Shown here: positions 15,192 to 21,981 of the stretch, piece by piece
Position numbering within the stretch: the stretch's first letter is position 1
How the letters are laid out: each line of letters starts with the position of its first letter
Origin: a virus
DNA length: 37,609 nt
Strand: one strand, 5' to 3'
IMG/VR virus record: IMGVR_UViG_3300042895_000263
Span: 1-37,609 of that record
Program-made: the position numbers and the translations under genes
The notes under the pieces: model-generated
Database searches by the model: none
Seen by the model: only the letters and a program-made list of their open reading frames with translations
Told to the model about the DNA's origin: nothing

Positions 15192-17266
15192 TGCCATTAA
15201 TTATTAGACCAGACTTAATGATTCTTGATGGTGGAGAAGTTGCACCTAGAACACGTAAAACAACAGCAGCAGCCCCTGCTCCTGCTCCCGCACCAGCACC
15301 CGCTCCTGCGCCAGCACCAGTTGCAAAGCCTGCTCCTGCCGCACCCGCTGCACCTGCAGCCCCAGCAAATGCTCAGATTGCTGTTCAAAAATTACAAAGC
15401 GGTATACCATTAACCGCTGCCGAAAATAAGATTCTTGGGATATCAACAACTCCTGCAAAACCAACACAAACTGCTGCTCCTGCAGCACCTGTTGTTGCTA
15501 AAGCAGCAACGACTCCTACAACTGTTAATACAACTACTGCTGCTGGCATTGCTGCAGCATCAGCCCAACCTGCTCCAATTCCAGTAGTGGCTGGAACAGG
15601 CGGAGTTATGGGCGGTTCTTCTAACGCAGGTGCTTATGCTTCTAGTGGATTTCCTGGGTCTGATAAGACTCCAGTATCAGTTGCAACATCTGTAAAATCA
15701 GAACCTGTTAACTCTGGAATTGCTCCGCTTACTGGTCCAACATGGCAACAAGTAGCAGATGCTAAAGAAGCAGAAGCAGCAGACAAACTAGCAGCAAAGC
15801 CAGACCCAACTAAGACTGCTTATGCAGATTTGACTCCAAAACAGCGTGCTGATATGACGCAGGACGAAAAGATGGCTTACATCAGGGCTGCTCTCGTTGC
15901 TTCAAAGGCTGCAGCAGCAGGAAAACGTGCAGCAACTGACCCAATGTTTAACTTTGCAGTACGTCCAGAAGCACCAGCAAAAGATGCTAATTTTATTTAT
16001 TATTACTCTTGGATTGGCGGAGTATCAGGTGGTGAGTGGAAACTCTATCGTGCACTTAATACTCCAGAGAACGTGGCAAAGTATGGTTCACGTGTATTTG
16101 GTGGACCAACTCAAGCAACTTCATTTTCTGCAGTAGGAGCAGGTACTTTAATAAATCAACCATCACCTGTCTATGGTGCAGATGGTGGTCTTACTGGCTG
16201 GAACGTTCAAGGCGTTGGCACTGTTGGAACTGGTGGTACAGGAACTGGTGGCGGAGGTACAGGCGGTGGCGGTACTGGTGGCGGTGGTGGAGCAGGTGGT
16301 ACTGGTAACTCTCCAGTCATAGGCACTGGTGCACCAACAACTAACATTGACGTCCTTAAGGCTGCACTTCGCGGTCTAGGGTTTACATCAGCAATCCTTG
16401 ATTCATCTACAACATTTCTTAATAACTTGTTAAAGGATGGCCTTGACTATGACAATGCCACAGAAATCTTTTTAAACAATAAAGAGTACACTCTCAAGAG
16501 TGGAACAAAGATGGAGTCTCCATTCTATACAGAGTATGGCTATCTCAATGAAGGTCTAGTCACACCTAAGAGTGCAAATGAACTGTTTAACTTTGTTGAA
16601 GGCGCTAAGGGCGTAATCGATAAATACAAACTTAGCACTAAATTTATAGCACGTGACGCACTCAAGGAATATGTTAAGAATGGCAAAACAGTAACAGATT
16701 TGTCTAAGAACGCAGCAACTGCTCAATTAAAAGCACTTGAAGCAGACCCATTCCAGGTTCAAGCACTTATTGCTCAAGGCTTTATTGCTTCTGCAGCAGG
16801 CCTTAATGATTTCTATATGGACCCAAAGATTGGTCAAGAGCAACTAGAACTTAATCGTCAGAGTGGTGTATTTACAGCAGAAGCACTTCGTCGTGCTAAG
16901 ACTGGTGGCATAGTTACAGATGCTGCGCAACTAGCAAAGTTTAGGCAACTAGCAGCAGGCCTGACTGGCAAGGGTTACAACGATGCACAGATTGCGCAAC
17001 TTGCTGGAGTAGGTTTTGAAAATGTTGCTCAGGACTTGCGACCTCTTACATCGCTCTCTCAGATTTATGAGAAGACTGGTGGAACGGTTGCATCTAATGC
17101 AGCACTCACATCTGATATCCAAAGCAGCCTTCTTGCAGAAGAGTTCCAAGGCACAGCATCGGAACGTCGCAAGAGACTTGCTGAGCAAAACCTAAGAGCG
17201 TTCCAGGGAACATCAGGAGTTACTTCTGGTTCTCTCAGAACCGCAGGAGTTTCAGGACTCCTATAA
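15191..17266 (+). CDS. Virion-associated protein with Ala/Pro and Gly-rich linkers (691 aa)
   Basis: Not recognised by family. A short N-terminus (MPLIIRPDLMILDGGEV) is followed by an Ala-Pro dipeptide run (about 27-60), then Ala/Thr/Pro-rich sequence to about residue 210, a globular part, a Gly/Thr linker (about 347-373, repeats of GTGGGG) and a helical C-terminal third (for example EALRRAKTGGIVTDAAQLAKF and ASERRKRLAEQNLRAFQG). Modular build with extended linkers suits a flexible internal virion protein. Last gene before the only sizeable gap in this stretch of the late operon; TAATG overlap with the upstream gene. Confidence 0.7.
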   Translation: MPLIIRPDLMILDGGEVAPRTRKTTAAAPAPAPAPAPAPAPAPVAKPAPAAPAAPAAPANAQIAVQKLQSGIPLTAAENKILGISTTPAKPTQTAAPAAPVVAKAATTPTTVNTTTAAGIAAASAQPAPIPVVAGTGGVMGGSSNAGAYASSGFPGSDKTPVSVATSVKSEPVNSGIAPLTGPTWQQVADAKEAEAADKLAAKPDPTKTAYADLTPKQRADMTQDEKMAYIRAALVASKAAAAGKRAATDPMFNFAVRPEAPAKDANFIYYYSWIGGVSGGEWKLYRALNTPENVAKYGSRVFGGPTQATSFSAVGAGTLINQPSPVYGADGGLTGWNVQGVGTVGTGGTGTGGGGTGGGGTGGGGGAGGTGNSPVIGTGAPTTNIDVLKAALRGLGFTSAILDSSTTFLNNLLKDGLDYDNATEIFLNNKEYTLKSGTKMESPFYTEYGYLNEGLVTPKSANELFNFVEGAKGVIDKYKLSTKFIARDALKEYVKNGKTVTDLSKNAATAQLKALEADPFQVQALIAQGFIASAAGLNDFYMDPKIGQEQLELNRQSGVFTAEALRRAKTGGIVTDAAQLAKFRQLAAGLTGKGYNDAQIAQLAGVGFENVAQDLRPLTSLSQIYEKTGGTVASNAALTSDIQSSLLAEEFQGTASERRKRLAEQNLRAFQGTSGVTSGSLRTAGVSGLL

Positions 17267-17273
17267 AAGAATC

Positions 17274-17300
17274 CCCTCTGGACCAATCGGCCCCAGAGGG
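17274..17300 (+). terminator. Hairpin between internal virion genes and scaffold gene
   Basis: Perfect eight-base stem CCCTCTGG/CCAGAGGG with an 11-base loop, seven bases after the stop of the 691-residue gene. No T run follows, so it may be a partial terminator or an mRNA processing/stability element that lets the scaffold-capsid segment be expressed at another level. Confidence 0.4.
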
Positions 17301-17383
17301 CGTAATAGACCGATAGTACAAGCCAATGCAGATACCCCATCTGAATTGAGGTGTGCGACAACTACTAAAAGGGAGATAATCGC

Positions 17384-17863
17384 ATGAGCGATAACCGCGA
17401 CAACTACTGGGCAGATGACGAAGAAGATGACGAAACAAGTACACCTGTATTTGAATCAGATTCGGACCTTGTTAAGCGACTACGTAAGCAATTAAAGGCT
17501 GAGCAGCGCAGAAACAAAGACCTTGAGACATCATATGGTGAACTCACCAAGGCCCAAAAAGAGCGGATTCTAAAGGATGTACTTACATCCAAAGGTGTCA
17601 ATCAAAAGATTGCACAGTTTATTCCATCTGATATCGAGGCATCTGAAGATGCTATCAACGCTTGGTTAGATGCAAATGGTGAGGTCTTCGGATACACACC
17701 AGCACCTAAGCAAGCAGTTAACGAAAATGATATCGCTGCTATGCAGAGAATGGATTCTGTGCTAACTAATGCTGAGACACCTGCTTCTTCTAACGATTTA
17801 CAAAATCGTCTTGCCAATGCAAATACAGAAGAAGAGATTCTATCCATACTCAGCGGTCAGTAA
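17384..17863 (+). CDS. Probable capsid scaffolding protein (159 aa)
   Basis: Very acidic N-terminus (WADDEEDDETST), a charged coiled-coil segment (about 29-65, LVKRLRKQLKAEQRRNKDLE), then mainly helical acidic sequence. No Cys or hydrophobic segments. Size, charge and position immediately before the major capsid gene are typical of scaffolding proteins, which guide procapsid assembly and are then removed. GGGAGATAATCGC precedes ATG 17384. No protease gene is evident nearby, so removal may occur by exit rather than cleavage (inference). Confidence 0.78.
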   Translation: MSDNRDNYWADDEEDDETSTPVFESDSDLVKRLRKQLKAEQRRNKDLETSYGELTKAQKERILKDVLTSKGVNQKIAQFIPSDIEASEDAINAWLDANGEVFGYTPAPKQAVNENDIAAMQRMDSVLTNAETPASSNDLQNRLANANTEEEILSILSGQ

Positions 17864-17897
17864 AACCGCACACTAACCAGAAAGGGGATATCGCCAA

Positions 17898-19085
17898 ATG
17901 GCTGATGTCTTTTCAACTACAACCTCTGGGTTAGGTTCCAATCTTGTAACTATGGCGTACGACAAGTTGATTGAACTCAACTTACGTTCAACACCACAGT
18001 TCCGTGCAATCGCGGACAAGAAAATCGGAAACCCAACTCACGACGGTTCTTCAATTCGTTTCCAGTTCCACAACGATATTTCTGACACCTCAATCGCAGG
18101 TGCCACACTCGCTGAAACTGTAGACCCAGATGCAGTAGCACTACCAGCAACTACAACACTAGATGTCGCACAGACAGAACTAGGTCGCGTAGTACTTCCA
18201 ACACGCAAGTTGTCACTTATGACTCTTGCTGACGTTGACCCATGGATTGCTAACGCAGTCGCATTCAACATGGCAACTACACTAGACAATGGTGTTGCTG
18301 CTATCCTAGATGCAGGTACAAACGTTATCCGTGAGTCTGGTGGAGCACTTTCAACAACTGCTGCTAAGTCAACAATTGACACAACAGACACATTCAAGGG
18401 ACGCGACGTACGTTACGCTGTAACAAAGTTGCGTGCTGCTAATGTTGTTCCTCGTGGCGGAATGTATGTTTCATACATCCACCCAGAAGTTTCACATGAC
18501 CTACGTACAGAGACAGGTAACAACATCTGGCGTACACCACATGAGTACCAGAGTGCTGGTCCATTGTTCGCTGGTGAACTAGGCGCATGGGAAGGTGTCC
18601 GTTTCATCGAGACACCACGCATGACAAACACAGTATCAGGTAAGGCACTAACAGCACTTGCTACTGCAGCAGCAGTATCAGGTGTTTCAGGTGAGTTCAC
18701 AATCGTTGCAGCAAACGCTGCATTCGGTGGTCTTGCTGAGGTAGGAGATGCAATCTCTGGTACTAACGTAGGTTCAGGCGCTTTGATTACAGCAATCTCA
18801 GTTGGTGCAACAAACACTACATTCACAGTGTCTGTCGCTAACTCAGGAACTGTTGGAACAAACACACTTACAGTTACTCCAAAGGCACGCGTTTACAACA
18901 CTTACGTACTAGGACAGCAAGCACTTGCTGAAGCAGTATGGAAGGAACCAGGCATTGAGTTTGGTAACGTTGTAGACAAGTTGAACCGTTTCCGCCCAGT
19001 CGGCTGGCACGGTATCATCAACTGGTCAATCTACCGTCAAGAGGCGCTATACCGCATCGAGACTGCTTCATCAGTTCGTCCATAA
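17898..19085 (+). CDS. Major capsid protein, N4-gp56-like (395 aa)
   Basis: Forms the icosahedral shell. It has the layout of the N4-gp56 family (HK97-type fold): N-terminal arm, a loop region with repeated TLAETVDPDAVALP-like strands, LSLMTLADVDPWIANAVAFNMATTLDNGV (about 105-133), the domain segment GGMYVSYIHPEVSHDLR (about 187-203), GELGAWEGVRFIETPRM (226-242) and a C-terminal GWHGIINWSIYRQEALYRIETASS. An extra beta-rich Thr/Gly/Ala segment (about 246-328) separates the IETPRM strand from the C-terminal part and looks like an insertion domain. AAAGGGGATATCGCCAA precedes ATG 17898. Confidence 0.88.
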   Translation: MADVFSTTTSGLGSNLVTMAYDKLIELNLRSTPQFRAIADKKIGNPTHDGSSIRFQFHNDISDTSIAGATLAETVDPDAVALPATTTLDVAQTELGRVVLPTRKLSLMTLADVDPWIANAVAFNMATTLDNGVAAILDAGTNVIRESGGALSTTAAKSTIDTTDTFKGRDVRYAVTKLRAANVVPRGGMYVSYIHPEVSHDLRTETGNNIWRTPHEYQSAGPLFAGELGAWEGVRFIETPRMTNTVSGKALTALATAAAVSGVSGEFTIVAANAAFGGLAEVGDAISGTNVGSGALITAISVGATNTTFTVSVANSGTVGTNTLTVTPKARVYNTYVLGQQALAEAVWKEPGIEFGNVVDKLNRFRPVGWHGIINWSIYRQEALYRIETASSVRP

Positions 19086-19127
19086 TCTAAGTATTTAGAT
19101 GGGTGGGGCAGGGGGTAACTCCTGCTC
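19085..19127 (+). terminator. Two small hairpins after the capsid gene
   Basis: ATCTAA-GTAT-TTAGAT (19085-19100), overlapping the last base of the capsid stop, and GGGCAGG/CCTGCTC with one G-T pair (19106-19127). No T run follows, so leaky termination or 3' end protection of the abundant capsid mRNA is more likely than full termination. Confidence 0.4.
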
Positions 19128-19154
19128 TATCCATAAAACGGCTTAGGAGGCTAA

Positions 19155-19406
19155 ATGGCATACAGATTCACAACACCTACAGTGAGCGAAGGCCCTGCAG
19201 GTGAAGGCCGTCTATTTGGCCGCTACAGGCTCGTAAGAGGCATCACAGTCTTGAAGATAGATGGCGAGTACTACGAAGTACGCTATCCATCCTCAGAAGA
19301 GGTAGATGCTGCCGAAGAGGCTTACATGGGGGGATACTCCTATGAAGTCAGCCCAGGAGAGAAAGCCAGCCTTGAGGCTGCAGGATACACAGTGGAGACG
19401 GTATGA
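19155..19406 (+). CDS. Small hypothetical protein after the capsid gene (83 aa)
   Basis: Not recognised. A compact beta-rich N-terminal part (YRFTTPTVSEGPAGEGRLFGRYRL then GITVLKIDGEYYEVRYPS) and an acidic C-terminus with EVDAAEEAYMGGYSYEVSPGE. Preceded by TAGGAGG. Its stop overlaps the next start (ATGA). Short proteins of this shape just after capsid genes are often found in actinophage-like genomes and may be head-completion or structural proteins; not demonstrated here. Confidence 0.75.
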   Translation: MAYRFTTPTVSEGPAGEGRLFGRYRLVRGITVLKIDGEYYEVRYPSSEEVDAAEEAYMGGYSYEVSPGEKASLEAAGYTVETV

Positions 19407-19717
19407 GACACAGATTAGACCATCCAGAGGATGTTGAAGGTTGCTTTGGATGCAAGGTTCTAGGACTTCAAATGAGTCCAGGAGATGCATCATCTCAGAA
19501 GATGGTAAGTAACAAGAAGTGGGACGGTGAGTTAGAAGCCTATCGCGCAGCACGTGCTGATGGCATTCAACCTGCTGGTACAAGTATGAAAAAGATTCAG
19601 GAAGCACGTCGTGCCTCTGATGTCATGGGTAAAGCATTTGATGCGAACACCATGGGAGATAGCAAGATAATTCAAAATAAAACAGTAGCAACACTCAAGG
19701 AAGTAGGAGCAATATAA
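19403..19717 (+). CDS. Zinc-motif phage protein (104 aa)
   Basis: Starts MRHRLDHPEDVEGCFGCKVLGLQMSPGDA: the HP-x7-CxxC pattern suggests a small metal site. The remainder is basic and helical (LEAYRAARADGI, MKKIQEARRASDVMGKAF). Similar small proteins with an H-P-CxxC opening are common in actinophage genomes without known function (from general knowledge, not a search). ATGA overlap with the upstream gene and a one-base overlap with the next. Confidence 0.72.
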   Translation: MRHRLDHPEDVEGCFGCKVLGLQMSPGDASSQKMVSNKKWDGELEAYRAARADGIQPAGTSMKKIQEARRASDVMGKAFDANTMGDSKIIQNKTVATLKEVGAI

Positions 19718-19878
19718 TGCCAAAGGTAGGAATGAAAGAATTCTCTTACACAGCAAAAGGTATGGCAATGGCTAAGGCTGAGGCTAAGAAGACTGGTAAG
19801 AAAATGGTTGTAAAGAAGACCGCTAAGAAGAAGACCATGAAGAAGGCTGCAAAGCGTGGATTGTTTGGTGGTATGTAA
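19717..19878 (+). CDS. Lysine-rich basic mini-protein (53 aa)
   Basis: ATG 19717 shares its A with the previous stop, and the stop TAA at 19876-19878 shares its last base with the next ATG, giving a perfectly coupled small gene. The product is about one third Lys (KKTGKKMVVKKTAKKKTMKK) with Ala and Met, ending RGLFGGM. It looks like a histone-tail-like DNA-condensing or capsid-interior protein; no family recognised. Kept because spacing and coupling leave no alternative for this stretch. Confidence 0.68.
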   Translation: MPKVGMKEFSYTAKGMAMAKAEAKKTGKKMVVKKTAKKKTMKKAAKRGLFGGM

Positions 19879-20132
19879 TGGCTAAGAATATGTCATATCT
19901 AGATAATCTTAAGAAAGAAGTATTACAGAAGAGTAAAGCATCAGATAAACTATCTGCAGCAAAGTACAAGTCTACTTATGGAACAATGGGCATTAAGAGT
20001 CCTGCTGATAGAGTTGCTGCAACAAAGGCTGCTAAGGCAAACGATAATGCGCTTGGTCAATTATTTGGTGCAATTCTTCAAGGTCGTCGTTATGATGACA
20101 AGACAGGCAAGCAAATAAAGAAGAACAAGTAA
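19878..20132 (+). CDS. Basic hypothetical protein (84 aa)
   Basis: Not recognised. Lys/Ala-rich and helical (LDNLKKEVLQKSKASDKLSA, RVAATKAAKANDNALGQLF), ending in QGRRYDDKTGKQIKKNK. Second of four strongly basic proteins encoded in a row after the capsid gene, suggesting contact with packaged DNA or the capsid interior (inference from charge and position). Confidence 0.72.
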   Translation: MAKNMSYLDNLKKEVLQKSKASDKLSAAKYKSTYGTMGIKSPADRVAATKAAKANDNALGQLFGAILQGRRYDDKTGKQIKKNK

Positions 20133-20198
20133 ATGGTAGTTAGAAAACCAGGGAACTGCCGCTTATGCGGTAAGCCAGATGAGAAATGTAAGTGCTGA
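20133..20198 (+). CDS. Zinc mini-protein (21 aa)
   Basis: ATG 20133 directly abuts the previous stop. The product contains NCRLCGKPDEKCKC, i.e. CxxC-x6-CxC, a complete four-cysteine metal site in 21 residues, then TGA 20196-20198. The following gene starts with GTG 20209, using GAGGAAAAAGAA that begins in this stop, which fits translational coupling. So small a frame could be chance, but tight junctions on both sides and the Cys spacing argue that it is real. Confidence 0.5.
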   Translation: MVVRKPGNCRLCGKPDEKCKC

Positions 20199-20208
20199 GG
20201 AAAAAGAA

Positions 20209-20487
20209 GTGAAAGACTCACGACTAACACGGGCTGGAGTGTCAGGCTTTAATAAGCCTAAGGCTACTCCTAGCCACCCTACTAAGTCACACGTAGTTGT
20301 GGCTAAGGTAGGTAGCCAGGTTAAGACCATACGCTTCGGACAACAAGGCGTTTCTGGCTCACCTAGAAAAGCAGGAGAATCTGCTGCCTATGCAGCACGT
20401 AGAAAGTCTTTCAAAGCAAGACATGCAAGCAATATATCCAAAGGAAAAATGAGTGCCGCATATTGGGCAGACAAGGTGAAATGGTAA
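20209..20487 (+). CDS. Conserved phage protein, basic (92 aa)
   Basis: Opens (M)KDSRLTRAGVSGFNKPKATP, continues with KSHVVVAKVGSQVKTIRFGQQGVSGSP and ends FKARHASNISKGKMSAAYWADKVKW. This pattern is familiar from conserved hypothetical proteins shared by many marine and freshwater tailed phages (recollection of the family, function unknown). The frame is open from ATG 20179, but GTG 20209 is chosen: it follows GAGGAAAAAGAA and avoids overlap with the zinc mini-gene, and recalled homologues begin at this point. Position and charge suggest a virion or DNA-packaging-related role. Confidence 0.75.
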   Translation: MKDSRLTRAGVSGFNKPKATPSHPTKSHVVVAKVGSQVKTIRFGQQGVSGSPRKAGESAAYAARRKSFKARHASNISKGKMSAAYWADKVKW

Positions 20488-21053
20488 TGGCAAAAATAAA
20501 AGTATCACAAGCGACAATCGATAAGATTAAGACAATGGGAATGACCAAGGCCCTTAAGACGGCTGCTAACGGTAAAGCAAATGCTGAGATGCGCGAGGGA
20601 CTAAAGCGCATGTACGGAGCAAAGCGTCTTAATGCTGCAGAAACTAGCACAAAGCCTTATAACGTTCGTCCAATCAGTTCAGCAGATAGTGCTCGTGCAA
20701 AGGCAACATCTAAGCCTGTTTACAAGTCAGCAGATGCTGCACGTTCAGCAATGCCAGGCAAGGGACCAGTTGCTAGAGTTACTACTGCTGCTAAGAAGTC
20801 AACAACAACCGACCCATTTGCTAAAGCAGTATTTGGTGTAGGTCGTGCAATTAGCAACAATGGTGCTGGTTCATCTACACGTAAGCCAGTTGCTGGCAAG
20901 CCAAGCATCGGAGAAAAAATTAGCGCAGCAGTTACTGGCAAGGGTGTAGGCAATAAGAATACAGTTACATCAGTAGCAGCAACCAATGCAAAGCGTATGG
21001 GCATTTCAGTTGCAGAGTACAACAAGCGTTTAGCAGCAGCGAAGAAGAAATAA
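20487..21053 (+). CDS. Basic virion-region protein sharing PVYK-S-ADAAR (188 aa)
   Basis: Not recognised. Lys/Ala/Thr-rich throughout, with a helical N-terminus (KIKVSQATIDKIKTMGMTKALK), a disordered middle and an end reading MGISVAEYNKRLAAAKKK. It contains PVYKSADAARSA (about residues 77-88), nearly the same as the N-terminus of the 456-residue protein at 13821. ATG 20487 has the TAATG overlap typical of this operon, so the slightly longer frame from 20463 is rejected. Probably part of the internal or DNA-contacting virion set (inference). Confidence 0.7.
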   Translation: MAKIKVSQATIDKIKTMGMTKALKTAANGKANAEMREGLKRMYGAKRLNAAETSTKPYNVRPISSADSARAKATSKPVYKSADAARSAMPGKGPVARVTTAAKKSTTTDPFAKAVFGVGRAISNNGAGSSTRKPVAGKPSIGEKISAAVTGKGVGNKNTVTSVAATNAKRMGISVAEYNKRLAAAKKK

Positions 21054-21072
21054 TTCAAACTAAAGGAATCTA

Positions 21073-21978
21073 ATGACAACGACCTATGCCAATTTGGTAG
21101 ATGAGATTACTCTCAATCTGTCAGGCTATACATTAAGGCAAGACCGTACTACTCATTTGACTGGCAACGTGACCTCTACTGGTCTGTCGCTGGGTCTAGG
21201 TAGCACGACCAATATTGGTAAAGGTGTTCTTGAGATTGATGATGAATTAATTTGGGTAGATAGTTATGACCGTACTGCTTCAACAGCAACAATAGCACCT
21301 TATGGTCGTGGTTACCATGGTACTGAAAAGGCTATACACCTTGAGAATGCTAAGGTAACCATTGCTCCTACCTTTCCACGAGCAACTATTAAGAAGGCTA
21401 TCAATGACACAATTGATGCAGTATTTCCTAATCTATTTGCTGTCGGAGTCCATACCTTTACATATAATACAGTTAAGACAACATACTCACTTCCTGCTGA
21501 TACCGAGACAATTTTGTACGTCTCATACAAGCCAACAGGACCAACAGAAGAATGGCTTCCTGTAAGAAACTACCGTGCAGACGCATTTGCTAACACAACA
21601 GCATTTGCAACATCACAGAGTATCTCAATATATGACCGCATTGAATCAGGCCGTACAGTTCAAGTCTACTACTCTAAGAAGCCTACTACACTAACAGACT
21701 CTGCATCTAATGCAACATTTGAGGCTGTCACTGGACTGCCTTCATCTTGTAAAGACATCATTGTCTACGGTGCATCATATCGCCTGTCATCATTTGTTGA
21801 CCCAGGTCGACTCAACTATTCATCTGCAGAAGCAGACAATGCAGACACTAAGATTCAATATGGCGCTGGTGCTTCTACTGCCAAGTTCCTTCTTGCACTG
21901 TATCAACAAAGACTCAATGAAGAAACCAAGAAACTGCGTGACGTTTATCCCACCCGAATCCATTACACGAGGTACTAA
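21073..21978 (+). CDS. Probable head-tail adaptor / tail structural protein (301 aa)
   Basis: The N-terminal third is beta-rich with short repeats (LTGNVTSTGLSLGLGSTTNIGKGVLEIDDELIW split by turns); then a helical part (RATIKKAINDTIDAVFPNLF), more strands, and a C-terminal helical part (KFLLALYQQRLNEETKKLRDVYPTR). The combination of helical bundle and beta insert, and the position between capsid and tail-fibre genes, suit an adaptor that joins portal to tail in short-tailed phages. GGAATCTA precedes ATG 21073. Family not named with certainty. Confidence 0.65.
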   Translation: MTTTYANLVDEITLNLSGYTLRQDRTTHLTGNVTSTGLSLGLGSTTNIGKGVLEIDDELIWVDSYDRTASTATIAPYGRGYHGTEKAIHLENAKVTIAPTFPRATIKKAINDTIDAVFPNLFAVGVHTFTYNTVKTTYSLPADTETILYVSYKPTGPTEEWLPVRNYRADAFANTTAFATSQSISIYDRIESGRTVQVYYSKKPTTLTDSASNATFEAVTGLPSSCKDIIVYGASYRLSSFVDPGRLNYSSAEADNADTKIQYGAGASTAKFLLALYQQRLNEETKKLRDVYPTRIHYTRY

Positions 21979-21981
21979 AAT

